From Atrina japonica (Eukaryota > Mollusca > Bivalvia > Pterioida > Pinnidae): 64,000 nt of DNA. A program made the position numbers and the translations under genes. Where the stretch lies: the NCBI GenBank assembly GCA_030159075.1, contig BROG01000548.1, positions 240,001 to 304,000 of the forward strand, read 5' to 3'. Within the stretch, counting starts at the first letter, position 1; each line of letters opens with the position of its first letter. The notes beneath the pieces are model-generated. The model did no database searches. It was not told the origin of the DNA and saw only the letters and a program-made list of their open reading frames with translations. Shown piece after piece: positions 1-15,250 of this stretch.

Positions 1-920
1 CGCCATATTACGAAAGTCGTCTAAAGAGGTTTCCTCTTGTATCGTTGTAAAATAGTTTTTACTCTCACAGCTATGACCTATGAACAGAATTGAGAATAGG
101 TTACATGGGGATCGGATAATATCTATCAAAGTACTTCTGTTCTGATAACTTGATTTTCTGGATCATCAGGACCTATTTTTTAGGAAGGAGATATTAGAGA
201 TTTTCGAAACGGCCGACATATCTATAAAAATGATTTTAAAAAATGATCATGTCTTTTGACATTTTCACAGAAAGCGTTTTTTTTTTTTTGGAAATCTACA
301 TGGCTGCAACAATTTTAACTAATTATAGCCTTAAAAATAATAAACAATAAAACGATGTCATGTTGCAGAATTTCAGAAAATATAGCGATCAATGGGACCC
401 GCGATACAGTGCGGTCAGACTATATGAGTTGGCGGATGAATTCAAGTTTTTAAATGAGTAAATGCTTACTATGAGCAATTTACACTGTAGTCAAAGACAA
501 ATTTAAAGATGATTACAATTAGTTGACTTACATGAAGATTCCGATTATGCAAAACAAAGATACTGGTAACATTATCGTCGCACCAAAACATTTTATTCAT
601 ATAGTGACCTATATATTCTGAAAAATTTGTGGGTAACCAGTCTAGACATGCGCATAACACAACACATTTAAATGTATCAAGAAAATTAGATTCCGCTTCA
701 TACATTCTAGGGATTACTGTTGAAGTTTATTTTGTGTTTTTTAAGTAATTCAATAGATAATATATACTATAGTGGATCGGTGTAATATAAAAATATAACA
801 TTTCTGATCGGGTGGTAGTGCAAATTGTCACGCCATGAAAATCATTGTCAACCTCGGCTTCGCTTCTTTTGACAATGTATTTTCGGAGTGACAATTTTCA
901 CTTACACTCTCTCAGGAATG
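1..920. other. No gene seen
   Basis: AT-rich sequence with short chance reading frames only. I see no splice-flanked exon, RNA gene or recognisable repeat before the microsatellite at 925. Confidence 0.5.
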
Positions 921-924
921 TTAT

Positions 925-1073
<149 letters not shown>

Positions 1074-1585
1074 AATGTATATGCATTTTACATACAGTTT
1101 GGCAGAATACATGTTATATATTTTTTTATTAATTTTTTTACATATAAATAATTACATACATAGATGTACACAAGAGACAGAGACAACTTTCACACACACT
1201 TTCGCACAGCTTATATATTATATGTCTATGTTTTGTAATGTTAGATATTAACATCAACAAGAATATAATGATATTATGTGCACTGTCATTTTATAAAAGC
1301 ATATTACTTGTAAAAATTCTTAAATATGTAGATAACAATATACATTCTATAGATTAATGGATCAGTGATCACCCAAGGGCTAAAGAAAATTTTTGTTATC
1401 TATTGTTAAAAAGTTCACTTCTATTATTTTTTGTGTATATCATTTTTTCTATCATATAATAATGTTTAAGTTTATTTTAAAAAGGCGCTAGCTCAGGTTT
1501 CCTTTTCTGAATTTTCATCGACAAAATGAATTGTTTTGCTAAAATCAAAGCTAAATTAACAGAGTTTTTTACCAAGTATTATGAT

Positions 1586-3525
1586 TTATTTATCCAAATT
1601 AACATATAATTGACAATATGTATCCAGCCAGGCAAATAGCTCGCCCCAAAAGGATTTTGTTATGTTACATGTAAAAAACAAATAAAGAAGACTTTCTTCC
1701 TCTGTATCGCAAAATGTACACATATTAGAGTCTGAAATTTTGAATAACAATTTATTGGTTGGTAAAATACGGTGTAATAATCTGTATTGGAACCATCGAA
1801 TTGTAGTATCAATAGTTACTGAAAAAGGCATTTATTTACAATTTTGTTGTTGGTTTCTTCCTCCTCGATACCAAATTTATCACACCATTTTGTTATATAA
1901 GTATTTTTAACTATTAATTTACTCATAAAGATATCATATACTGAGGTCTTATAATTCTTATTTTTAATTAAAATCTTAAGATATTCAAGAATATGAGGTA
2001 AAGTGATTTGAAAATTGTCATGTCTGGCTTGTGGCCATTTCCTCAATATACATTGTTTTATTCCGTAGAATGTTGTTAGGGATGGGTAAAATTCATACTT
2101 TTCACAAAATTCTTCATATGATAATAGAGCTCCATTTTACATTTTCTAAGTAGTGATCTTGAATTTTATATAGGTTTTCATAAAACAATTTTATCTCATT
2201 CAATATATCTTTTTGGTTAGTTAGGCAGGACCCATCATCATTTATTATCTTAATTATGTTTTTATTTGTGTGATTCACTTTTTCTAATGCCGAGAAATAC
2301 TTTGTAGGTTTTTCACCATGTTCTGTCCATCTACATTTAGTTCTAAGGAGAAGTCCATTAAGCTCATGTTGTCTAATTGTTTCAGGTTCAGATTTTAATT
2401 CTTCAAGTTCATTATATATATCATTATATGTATTGTTATTTTTATTTATCTCTTCCTGTAAGTTCTTAATTTTATTTTCAAGATCTAGTTTATGTTTAAT
2501 TCTGTTACGTTTTTTATCAGCTGTATATGGTATAGTCATTGTCCGTATTTTCATTAGAAGTATATCAAAGAATAATTGATCATTAATTTAGATCCATTTC
2601 ATCAATTTGATCTAAGTTTAGTCTGTTATAATTCAAATTTAGTGTGTAGAATAATATTTTTAACCTTTTGTATATATAACCTATCCTTCAAGAGTGAATT
2701 ATTGAATTTCCAAAATCCTTTCCCATTTTCAAAATTGGATATTTTAATTTCAAAATATATCAAAGAATGATCTGTCCTATAGCCAGGTAATATTTGTGTT
2801 TTCTCTATAATGTTTAGAAGTGGTTCAGAGACAAGGAAAAAGTCATGTCTAGCTTTTTTTTATTGTATTTTTACGAAACCAAGTAATTGTTTTTGAATTA
2901 GGGTTTTGTATTCTCCACGGATCCTCTATTGACAATTCTCCCTTTAGGGTATTCACTTCAGTAGCTGCTCTTACATATTTTGTTGCACATAATTATCACA
3001 ATCAAAATTAAAATCAAGCACGAGGTTAAAATCCCCACAAACAATAATGTAATCAGATTGGCTATTACTTAATTTACTCTTTAAATCAATATAGAAGTTG
3101 GGGTTATCTTGGTTTGGACCATATACACTCAAAATTGTTACTGTGAATCTATGTGCTACTTCGATGTTTATAATAATATAGTTCCCATCTTTATCTGTGG
3201 CACATTCCAATAGCTTATATTCAAAATTATTATTGAACAAAATTGATACCCCCCTTGAATTACTAGTGCCATAACTTGATACAATTTCATATCCCCATTG
3301 CATTCGAATAATTTTTTCCATATTATGTGAGAAGTAGCTATCTTGAATACAGCAAATTGATGCAGATTTCTCTCTCAAATATCCAAAAACATCTTTCCAC
3401 TTACTTAAATTCCCTAGGCCCCCACAATTCATTGATACAATTTTAAACTTATTACAGGTAGGCATATTTATGCAAATGGTACACAAGTTTAAGGACAGGC
3501 AAATAGTACAACAAAGTATGTTCAA
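1586..3525 (-). pseudogene. LINE ORF2: endonuclease present, RT core deleted
   Basis: The endonuclease domain starts near 3465 (FKIVSMNCGGLGN) and carries the usual motifs: SRGVSILFN, SVYGPNQDNPNFY and GDFNLVLD. After a frame change near 2975 it continues with IEDPWRIQNPNSK, ARHDFFLVS, GYRTDHSLIYFEI and GKGFWKFNNSLLKD (to about 2690). The pre-RT linker follows (CRWTEHGEKPTKYFSALEK, about 2340-2270). At about 2125 the sequence jumps from the first RT residues (LFYENLYKIQ) straight to the C-terminal region (SYEEFCEKYEFYPSLTTFYG). No YxDD motif or palm domain exists. The C-terminus (1831-1586) has a CTFCDTEEESLLYLFFTC knuckle, as in related LINE ORF2 proteins. It is a pseudogene with an internal deletion plus frameshifts. 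Confidence 0.85.
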
Positions 3526-4640
3526 AGTTTAAGCATCCTCTCACATAGCAAACACACGTGGACAAGTACAAACATAAAAAACATCGTAAATACATACATA
3601 CTTTTGGACCACATTATTCAAGATGGATTAAACGGCGATGGGCTAGGTCTGGGATCATTGTTATATAAAGAGTGTAAAATAAGTAAATAAATAGATCTGA
3701 TTAAATAAAATAAACAGAATGCATTAATCAGACTGATCGCCCCTTCTATCTTATTTTACGGTGAACAATCATACTAACTATCTTATGGGCGCCTGCGCTA
3801 TCGTTTCTAAATAGATACAAAAAAAAATATCATTCGGTAGTGTTACCATGTATGACATACATGTATGATAAGTAAAACACTCACTTTTCAAGTTCTAAAA
3901 GTGCCAAGCTGGTAATTATCATTATTCACTTATTGTCAGGAAATCGTTGTATTACAGATAACGCAGGAAACCCATAGCGGACTTGATGAATTCCGTGACA
4001 GACAAAACTATACCAGTTTATATGATAATTCACATTTCTTGGGAAAGGAGATTGATAAACAAGGCCTTCTGAAGTGAGTGAAAGGGAAAACTAATACATG
4101 TACTAATAGACTCTAGTAATAATGTTGAGTGTGTCACGAAACTCATATTTTTACCGCAATATTCATACAAACATATCACAAGTAATACACATTTTCAATT
4201 GACTGAACCTGACATGACAGAATAAACTAATAACTAAACTTTCCGTAAGCAAAACAGAGGTCTATATGAAGTATTTAAAACGGAATTCACATCCATATTT
4301 TTTACCGCAATATTCTTACAAACATAGGCCTATTACAGCTAATTGTCTGTCATTTAATCTGATGTGAAAGAGAAACGACTAATTAAATAAGTCTTAAGTG
4401 GGCGAAAGTGTATGAATTTTCGAAACGAAATTCACATGCACTTTTTTGTCGGAACATTCATACGATCATTATCATAAATAAAGCAGTGACATTTTCAACG
4501 ATGAATCCGATAAGACAAAGTAAACAGACAGAACAAAATAAATAAATAGATCTTTCGTGAGCAAAAATTATATGAATATTCAAAACGAAAAGGTGAACGT
4601 CATTCTCACAAAGAAGGAGTAGGTAGGTGAAACTTAAGAG
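3526..4640. repeat. LINE inter-ORF region with degenerate tandem repeats
   Basis: Between the two LINE ORFs, three diverged copies of a roughly 150-bp unit can be seen at about 4130-4600. Each contains an element like TTTTTACCGCAATATTCATAC (4149, 4299 and, more diverged, 4443), then a run ending in GAC(A)GAATAAACTAAT-type sequence and a TATATGAA(T)ATT...AAACG segment. The 5' part (3526-4080) has no recognisable structure. Confidence 0.6.
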
Positions 4641-5618
4641 TCATTGATCCATGGAATCACGGTTGGACACGTGCCTGTGTTTTTGTCGGAGCTTTTTGTC
4701 AATGTCATCGTTAATATCGAATTTAATTCGATACGTGCTATTGACCGGTTTAGCGAACTCACTGCCATTGAAATACCACGCCTGACTAATTCCATCGTGA
4801 TCGTTTAGACGTTGTATCAGTCGTGAGTTCAGGTACGTGACATCGTCGGCAAGTCTCAAGCCTTGGTGCGCGGTTTTAAACGTGGATCTTTTTTCATAAT
4901 GCGCGATTTAATGTCAGAGTTTTTCACTTTCATAATTATTGGACGCGGGGAACCTTGCACTTTGCTGGGTAGTCTGTGGGCTGCCAAAATCTCTTCCTTT
5001 TTCAGGTCAACTTGCGCACATTCTTTCAGCACTGCACATACTACAGATGTGGTATCCTCATCTCTTGACTCCTTCATTCCATAGATTTTTATATTATTTT
5101 TACGAGAATATTGTTCGTTGTAATTAGATTTCAGATTAGCAGTTTCCGCAATTCTCGTAACCCCTTCAAGTGATGATTAGGTTAGGTTAGGTTACGGATA
5201 GTTGCATCTCTTTTGGCTATCACTTCTCTCAAGTTATCAACATCTAAACATAGACTGTCAATTTTATCCTCCAGATTGCCACATCTTTCCCTATAATTTG
5301 ACTCCATGCTTTTCAAACGATCTTCTGCATCTTTCTTGTACTGATCAAGCATTTCTTTGACGATTGCTTTTACAATATCTGAAAGGTCATTTTAGTGACA
5401 GAATTTTTCATAGTGATTTTTATCTCTTCGAGGTCGTTTAGTATCAAATTAATTTCCTCCATGCTTGTGTCCGAAACCTCACTATGAGTCCTTTTCGAGG
5501 GAGGTTCTATATTTGACTTAATCTTACTTGAAGTCTTGGTGTGCTTATCCTTCTCCTTTGAGCTGGATTGGAAATATTTTGATTTCGCTGGATCTGCCAT
5601 GTTATGTGTAGGGCACAA
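4641..5618 (-). pseudogene. LINE ORF1 (coiled coil plus RRM-like), frameshifted
   Basis: The minus strand reads a basic, Ser/Lys-rich N-terminus from about 5600 (MADPAKSKYFQ, then PPSKRTHSEVS). A heptad-like coiled coil follows around 5390-5190 (DQYKKDAEDRLKSMES, LDVDNLREVIAKRD). Then comes an RRM-like region (about 5130-4860) with the RNP-like strand QYSRKNNIKIYGMKE and later RPIIMKVKNSDIKSRIM. A C-terminal part (4859-4641) holds LNSRLIQRLNDHDGISQAWY. Frame changes near 5390 and 4858, and a stop within an AACCT-type tract near 5180, break the frame. In L1-type elements this protein binds the element RNA as a trimer and chaperones nucleic acid. The order coiled coil then RRM fits that family; function is inferred. 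Confidence 0.8.
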
Positions 5619-5883
5619 TGTCCGAGATCACCTCAGTGAAAAGTACTCACTGTTTACAAGTTTACAAAGTATTAACAATCCAACTGTTCTAATTGTCCAC
5701 ACATACGTCAAATATACGACAAGAAACTTACAAAAGACAGTACTTTGTGCAATGATGAGAAATTTCAGCTTTTATAATCCTCTAATACTGCCGTTAATCG
5801 CAAAATTTTGGGAGCGGTTAAAACAGTCTGACCACTCTAGAGGCCATCTTGAATCATGTAATATGATTTTAGAAAAGAGTTAA

Positions 5884-6514
<631 letters not shown>

Positions 6515-6654
6515 TATTAACATTGTTAGGTCGAACGTTCTCAGGTCGATCTGTGATTACGTCTAAAATGTCCACCTCCAGTCTCAGCCTCTGCTTTTTT
6601 TTATATTTAGAAAGATGCAAATAAATTTTTTTAATTTAAAGTAACAATGAAGAA

Positions 6655-6790
6655 GTACCATTTAATAGTCGAAGCTCAAGTCCGTTAGGACACGACGGAT
6701 TAGATGTGCAATGACCTCAACATGAAGAAGAATTGCGAATCCCAAATGGTGTCCGGAAGGAGTAAGCATCCTCTGCTGGCATGCCACACC
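6655..6790 (+). repeat. Interspersed repeat fragment (GCGAATCCCAAATGG family)
   Basis: Carries GAAGAATTGCGAATCCCAAA followed by GGAGTAAGCATCCTCTGC. The same pairing recurs in reverse at about 17385-17500 and 49150-49250, next to or inside fragments of the RT-bearing repeat family. It is therefore probably an alternative terminus or subfamily of that family. Confidence 0.55.
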
Positions 6791-8953
6791 CTTAGATTTA
6801 TTCGTAATACCTTACATAATTCGTCAACACAATTTAATTAATTTGTTGGCATGACATGCATGCACTATATCGCCTCGCGCAGTAATGACTTGTTGATACT
6901 GATATTATTTTATGTTGATACGAACGGTAAAGTGGGCGCCACATGCATTAAAAGTCGATTGCGCAGAACTATGACCGGATTTTGGTAGAGCCCAGCTTAT
7001 ATCCTAGGTCTATGGACTGACTCTGATTAGATATAAAGACAGGAGCCGATTTGATCTTAAGTCACGAACTCTTCTATAAATGGACGTTGTCGTAAGTGTG
7101 GTCCTAAGACCGAGTCTAAGACTTGTGTTCGTTCGCAAAATGGGCCCCAGAATACTGATCTTTCAAACACTTAATATAAGTATATCATATGTACAAGATA
7201 TACCTCACTCTGTTTAAGTAAGCTTATTTTGCTTACATGTACATCAATTATTAAAGTCGTACTTAACAGTTTAGTGTAAAATGAAACAACTGACCTGACC
7301 AACTTTGTCACGGTAAATAATGTCAGACTACTCCTAGTCATGAATTGTAGTCAACCACCGCCCAGAGGACTGTATAAACTATGTGTGAAGTTTTCTTAGG
7401 AAATCGGCAAAGTTAAGATGTGCGAGAAATAAAAGAATTCTTATTCAAAGTAAAACAACTTTTTTTTCTTTCTACCTCATCGACCTCTGAATAAAAATGT
7501 CACATGAAACGAGGTTATACATAAAAATAAAGACATACTGAATACACTTGAAATAAAACACAAGAAAAGATCGATGTACTCGCAGTAAATTACTTTTCCT
7601 TTACATAGCAAATCGCGTTTTAAAGCAGTATGAGCTGTCGTCGGCAGAAATTTTACATGCAGATTTTATGCAATATTTTATCTCATATACATCAGAAAAA
7701 GATTACTAGATGTTAAAAGAACAAATTATACATGTTCATCTGTTTGTATTTATTTCACATTCTTTTAAAAAAGAATCATTATATGTATGTATGCAATGAA
7801 GATGCGGATCGCGTTTTCTTTGCTTCAGTTTCAACAAATATATAGTAAAATACATATAACCTGGCAGGGTGGAGTCTTGTGAACCCTTTTCTCCTGGAAG
7901 AGTTTAAATTTTAGATAATAAAGCATAACATTAAAATTTCACAGACTAGAGTAATTGTTCCTATTTGTCATCATTCATAAGCGAGTATCCAATGAGGAAT
8001 AAAAGGTTTTTCTCGTGCATCTTGACGTAACCGAAAAGTGAGTAGAATCATCTGTATGATTATCAAAAGGTTACTCCGTCCCGCCATCTTATGTGAATCG
8101 GATGATAATTATGAACATGCACGGTAAAGCTCATTCGAGTGTTTAACCTAGAGGTATGCACTTACATATGATGATTACATAAGAAAGATATGTATTGATT
8201 TTTTCCATTCTTGAAAAACTGTTTACGCTCTTAAATCATGGATAATTCCATATTTATTGACATTTTTATTGTTTTAAAATGGGTACAAACTGATTCAACA
8301 CTTCGGACAAAAAAAAAGCCATAGACGACGGGTCATATTGCTTTAAGCCCCAAAACTATAACTTTATTTATTTCAACATGTACTTAATGGAACAGACAGA
8401 TATAAGAAAATATACTCTATATATGACAGAGAAATATAATTATACATTTGCTGTTAACTTAAAAAGTTCTGATTGGTCGAGACATGACAAAACATTGAAA
8501 ACTCAAAACCAATATTTCGTAATATTTCTTACATTTCAATTGGGGAATGTTAAATTTTGTTTAATACACTACGTACAACGGGAGGCAATCAACATTTTGT
8601 TTTTAACAGAACATGGAATATAAATGTTTAGATAGAGCTACGTTATCCTAAATGAACCCCGTTCCCCGGGTGTTAGTACTAAAACTGGTAGGGGAAATAT
8701 ACCCGGGTACATAAAGCTGTTCTCTATATAAGTTTCACGAGCGACAGCAATCGACAATAGTCCCTGATAATTTAAAATGAAATGCAAGTTTAATACAGTT
8801 GCTCTTTACGGCAGCGTGATAAAAACACAGGTAATGAAAGTTACTTCTCTCAACATAAGGAATAAGTAAGCAATAAATATTCATATTGATGTTTATCTTA
8901 TCGGCTAATTATACTATATAAGTACGTTTTACTTTTTAAAATATAAATAAATA

Positions 8954-8956
<3 letters not shown>
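6791..8956. other. No gene seen
   Basis: About 2.2 kb of AT-rich sequence without a supportable exon, RNA gene or clear repeat. The open frame at 8378-8623 lacks homology that I recognise and codon-like composition, so it is treated as chance. Confidence 0.5.

Positions 8957-9012
<56 letters not shown>
8957..9012. repeat. (CT)n microsatellite
   Basis: Pure CT dinucleotide, about 28 units. Confidence 0.97.
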
Positions 9013-10289
<1,277 letters not shown>

Positions 10290-11510
10290 CTCTAATTTTC
10301 TACTTCAACAAACGCAACAATAAACACAAAGGAATAAATAAACTTAAAAAGACTAGTAAATAAAAATAGAAAAACACACAAACTACAGAACAAAAGAAGT
10401 TTAAACACACAAACCAGAAAAAAACCCATAAAAACATAACTCATATAGGTACAAAGAAGAATACAGACACCAGAGCAAAACAAAGGAAAATTAAAACCAG
10501 AACAGAGCAAAGAGAAACTTCAGATACTAGGGAAAACCAAAGAAAAAATCAGAAACCAGAGCAAAACGAAGGAAAATTAAAACCAGAACAGAACAAATAA
10601 AAACTACAGATACTAGGGCAAACCAAAGAAAATTGCAGAAACCAGAAGCGAACAAAGAAAAACCTACAGAAACTAGAGCAAAACAAAACAAACAGACATA
10701 CAGGAACTAAGGTAAAAAATAGACACCAAAACAAAGCAAAGTTAAGTTAAAACCAGAACAAACAAAGAAAAATACACAAACCAGATCAAACCAAATACAA
10801 ATACAGAAACTAGAGCCATACAAAGATAAAACAGTTACCAAAACAATACAAATACAGAAACAAAAGTAAAACAAAGAAAAATGCAGAAACAAGAGCAAGA
10901 CAAGGGAGCAATAGACACCAGAACAAAACAAAAGAAAATTAAAACCAGAACAGAACAAACAAAAAACTACAGAAACCTGTGCAAAACAAAGAAAAACAAA
11001 TAAACACCAGAACAAAACAAAGGAAAATTAAAACCAGAACAGAACAACGACAAATATAGAGCGTAGAACAGAACAAAGTAGAGTACAGAAACCAGAGCAA
11101 AACAAAAGCAAATTAAAACCAGAATAAAACAAAGAAAAAATGCAGAAACCAGCGCAAAACAAAGAAAAAAAGAAAAATGGAAAATTAAAACCAGAGAAGG
11201 ACAACGACAAATACAGAAACTAGAGTAAAACAAAGAAAAATTTAAACCACAACAGACGAGAGAAATACAGAAAGCAGAGCAGAACAAAGAAAAATACAGA
11301 AACCAAAGCAAAACAAAGAAAACACAGACTCCAGAGCAAAACAAAGGAATATTAAAACCAGACGGAACAAAGAAAAATACAGAAAGGAAAAAAGAACAGA
11401 AAAAAATTACACAAACAAAAGCATAAAACCCAGACACCAGAACAAATCAAAGGGAAATCAAAAGCAGAACAAAACAAGAGCAAAACAAAGAAAATACAAA
11501 AATCAGAAAT
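10290..11510. repeat. Minisatellite, about 29-bp unit with 87-bp higher-order period
   Basis: About 1.2 kb of diverged copies of an A-rich unit such as CCAGAGCAAAACAAAGAAAA. Anchors recur every 87 bp in the left half (for example AGCAAAAC(A/G)AAGGAAAATT at 10473 and 10560), which is three sub-units of about 29 bp. Because 87 is divisible by three, the minus strand stays open in long frames that repeat Cys-Ser-Gly-Phe-Asn-Phe-type blocks. The hydrophobic, Cys/Phe-rich translations are best explained by repeat structure, not by a protein gene: there are no splice signals, and the frames interrupt and overlap each other. Confidence 0.85.
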
Positions 11511-14500
11511 CACTATCTTTGACATCAAAATTGCCAACATGTACCTTGATATATTTACATACTGTCTGCAATTCCCTTCATTGCAAGTATATAGAGCGAT
11601 GTAACGCAAAGTTCAGTGTTTGTAGTCACGTGAGCCGAGTATTGATCGCTTTACTTTTTGGCGTAGGAATACATGAATTAGAAACATTTTCTATCTATTT
11701 GTTAGACAAGTCTTTTCTGAAATTTCAACATATGAACAAATCAATAAAGAATAGAATATCATATTTATTTCTTACTTATTTATTTATTTATTTAATCTTA
11801 AAATCCATATATTACCACAAAACAAACAAAACTTACAGAGAGAAATCGGATACACAAGACTGTAGCACACTGTAGTGCACGTAGCCTACAGGCCTATTTC
11901 GTGATACATGACCAGAATCACAGAAATGAAAGTTTGCTACGTAGAATTGTAACTTGTCTGTTGAACAGTAAAAGAAGGGTTAGGCCTAGTGTAACTTTGT
12001 CAGGCATCACTTATAAACAGGTAGATTTGTCTGTAGTCACCTGATAAGCCTATTCCTGTCAGAAACAATTCGTCGCTCACATCGTCTGATCAGGTGAAAT
12101 CAGCTCCGTGTACTATCCTTGCTAATTCGGAGACCCGAATCTTGCAAAACCTGCAATGTCAATGCCAAGAGTAAATAGTGCTCAAAGGTTTTTCAGTAAT
12201 GGAGATATTGACGGGAATACTCTATATATCAATTATAATTAATCTATCGTGTTCACGTTATATATCAGCTGATCGGTAAATACTGAATTGACCTAAATAA
12301 CGAATGACTCTATTATAGGCCTATATGGGTTTTCCATCACGAAGATGTCGATAATTTACTCTCAAGCAGGCCAACGAAAGTATGTTATTTCAAAAAGTAA
12401 TCTGCATTTTTCTTGTTTCAACAGATTGGAAGGATTTGCTAGCTAGTAGGCTATATGCTGAAATACTTACGTAAGTTACTACGAATCAGTCATTATGGCA
12501 TTTCCCAGCTGTTCGGTAAAAGTGTTAATTTCTGTTGTCATGAACGCATTAGCGGACTCCCTTCTCTTATGTCACACTCAAGCTTTCTATGGTATATCCG
12601 AATTAATGATATATCAGAATTCAAACGGAAATTCGACCGCATGGCCATGGGCATGGCCATTTGCATTTTCAATTCTCAAGTCTGACAATAACAGTTTAAG
12701 ATTTTTCATATTACTAGTTTCTTTCAAAATGATATGAAAATATGAAAATAAACCTTAATACCAATTATTATTTCCGGGCATAAAAGGGAACTACGTCTCG
12801 TCTCACACAGCTGTTTAGCTATTACGTCATATGAAAAACTCCACCCCGCCCAGTCAATTATATAGAATAAATTTCGTAACAAGCTGACTACAGTTTCACA
12901 GAAAATGGTAATCTATATAAATAAAAGGATTGTTTTTCCTATATTACGCCAGAAAAATACTACAATGCACCTGTAATGTGTTGTTAAGGATTGTTTTTCA
13001 TTTCTTGAAAAGCATGGAATATATATGCAATGGATCATTGAAAATAATTCTGCACATATATATTCCTTAATTAAGCTGATAATCTTATACTAAAGTAATT
13101 TTTGGCACTGATAACAACATTTAAATTCCAAATCTTTCTAAAGCTAAGATTTTCTTTAGAGTAATTACTCTGAGACGGATTTCGGCTATAAATTTATATT
13201 TATCATTTGGCCTTGTATGATACCACTTTTTCTTTAGAAAATATACCTACATTGGAGCTCAACTGATGAAGTAATATATGATTTGTGTGTAAATTTCAGA
13301 AATCCAATAATGATTGTCAAAAAACTGAGCCGATTCATTATAATGTATGTATCTATGATGCACAATGATCGAAAAATAAATAAGTTATTATACGTCATAT
13401 ATGAAATACTAGATAAACAAACTTAACTGATTTGCTGGTTATAAAAATAGTTTTAACTCTTTGAAAGTTCTACGTTTTTCTACAAAATGTATAAAATGTA
13501 AAAAATCATCTCGGCAAGCCTTGATAACTATCTCAAAGCATGTATCGTAAAACAAATGTCCACAAATCTATTTAGCCTTTTTAAATGAGTAATTTTTACA
13601 ATTACAAACGCACTGCAGTATTCATTCAGATTATCAGATCTACTACAGCAGACACAAAACTGAAATTTCAAAATGCATCTACTTGAACTGAGGACAGGGT
13701 GGGCTTCCATTTGTATAATAAACCTATTTCTAATTTCACTGCATTAGAGATTTTCAATAAAGGGAAGTAAAACTTTCAAATTATTTGCCTTCTGAATAAA
13801 TCAATTCTGGGTTTTTTTCTGCAGAACAGAATTGCATTTTTTTAATTTTTGACAACATTCTAAAAATCGAACTTTTTTATACAGTTGATATTCTTAGATA
13901 TGCATTAAATGACATCAGATTTTGATTTATTATTAGACTTTGTACGATACCACGTTTTACTTTTGGAAATGCACATTTATATGAAATTCGAGATCAACTG
14001 ATGATGTCTTGTTGAAAGAAACGGTCGTCTTGAGCGTGTGTTATGGTTTTCAATGTGAATCTTTGGTATTGTTAGTAAAAAATGTACTTAATTTCTAATC
14101 CATCTTAAACGTACTGCCTGTCTTTTGAGAAATTATGAAAACAGAAATTTAGAACTGCACTTGCTTGTAAAATTTGGATCGACTCCTAGACATACCACAA
14201 GTGTAGAATATACCATTATAGTCATTTTTTATATCATACTACGTGTATATCTTTCATTACCGCCTTCATTTTCAACGGTAATGCTTACAAATTTCTAATA
14301 CAGAGCTTTTCAAGTTCGGCTTTTAATAGGTCGTAAATGGCATTTTAGCTATATTTGGAAAAGCGTGTGTTACTATGTACTATAAATACCAATAGTCTAG
14401 ACAAGAATTGAGTACATTGAACAAATTTCCATGAATCTTAAAGAACTAATATTCATAGGATCGTTTACAAAAAATGCTGACGACCGTGTTAAAATTTGAA

Positions 14501-15150
14501 TAAACGTTTTTCTTTCATTTATAGTCATATACTATGTGAGAAATCATGTACTCGAATTTTCAAACTAACTTCTTCATTTCTTTAATATACTTAAGTCATA
14601 CAACTGATCAGAAAATTTTAGATGTCTTAATTTAGCGTATGTTTATGTAGATTCAAATTTTATATCTCTACCATGAACAAATTAATTTTTAAATCGAACT
14701 TGGTGATTTTTAAATTGAGCACGTGGATTGAAATAAGAGATCACTGATGTTTAAAATACCTTCATTTCGACCCCACAGGAGTTCGCTATTGAAAAAGATA
14801 TGTTTGGAATGCCTAAGAGATATCTGTAGTGGTATATACAAAGTAAAAGTGTCATGTCCAAAAGTTACTCAGTATAATCCTATAGTAGGTAAGTTAAATT
14901 TTTACATGCACAAAAAGTGTCATTTCAAAACCAGGTGTGAAAGTGAAAAAGATATGAGGGAAAGTAGAATTAGATACAGCTCATTAAAACACAAATTTCG
15001 GCATATTACCACTTATAAAAATAGCTAAAATGATCCATTTTATGTAGGGGAAATACCCCACTTTATCAAAATCAAATTATTAACAATACATATACCATAA
15101 ATACTCATTTATTTGCAGAGTAATTGCTTTTACTTTCATGACCAGAATTT
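11511..15150. other. No host gene; diverged repeat blocks at about 13100-14060
   Basis: Two related blocks, at about 13160-13280 and 13920-14040, share a GGCCTTGTATGATACCAC-type segment and an (A/G)AGCTCAACTGATGAAGT-type segment. Both recur elsewhere (16.9-17.1, 27.76-27.84, 42.2-42.4 kb and inverted near 55.6 kb), marking fragments of the RT-bearing interspersed family. The rest of the stretch has no recognised content. The open frame at 14747-15028 has no motif I recognise. Confidence 0.5.
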
Positions 15151-15151
15151 C

Positions 15152-15170
15152 CATCATCATCATCATCATT

Positions 15171-15211
<41 letters not shown>

Positions 15212-15250
15212 TATCATCATTATTATCATCATCATCATCATCATCATCAT
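15152..15250. repeat. (CAT)n microsatellite
   Basis: Imperfect CAT/TAT trinucleotide array of about 33 units, translating to a histidine run in one frame; not evidence of a protein. Confidence 0.95.

Larger units (their letters stand above)
1586..5640 (-). mobile_element. Defective two-ORF LINE (L1/Tx1-like), reverse orientation
   Basis: Reading the minus strand 5' to 3', an ORF1-like region (about 5618-4641) is followed by a 1.1-kb inter-ORF stretch and an ORF2-like region (about 3525-1586). ORF1 has a basic N-terminus, a coiled coil and an RRM-like segment. ORF2 has an apurinic endonuclease domain, the linker that precedes RT, and a C-terminal Cys/His knuckle. The RT core is missing, so the copy cannot move by itself. 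Multiple frameshifts indicate age. The L1/Tx1 assignment rests on the ORF1 RRM-type motif and the endonuclease C-terminus (TDHSLIYFEI, GKGFWKFNNSLL). A tree of the endonuclease would settle the clade. Confidence 0.85.

Noticed and set aside
5176..5193. TTAGG-type interstitial telomere repeat
   Set aside because: Only about three units, located inside the LINE ORF1 region; molluscan telomeres are normally TTAGGG, so it is most likely a chance microsatellite.
10292..11437. Series of minus-strand frames resembling a Cys/Phe-rich membrane protein
   Set aside because: They overlap in different frames and follow an 87-bp minisatellite period; no splice or start support.
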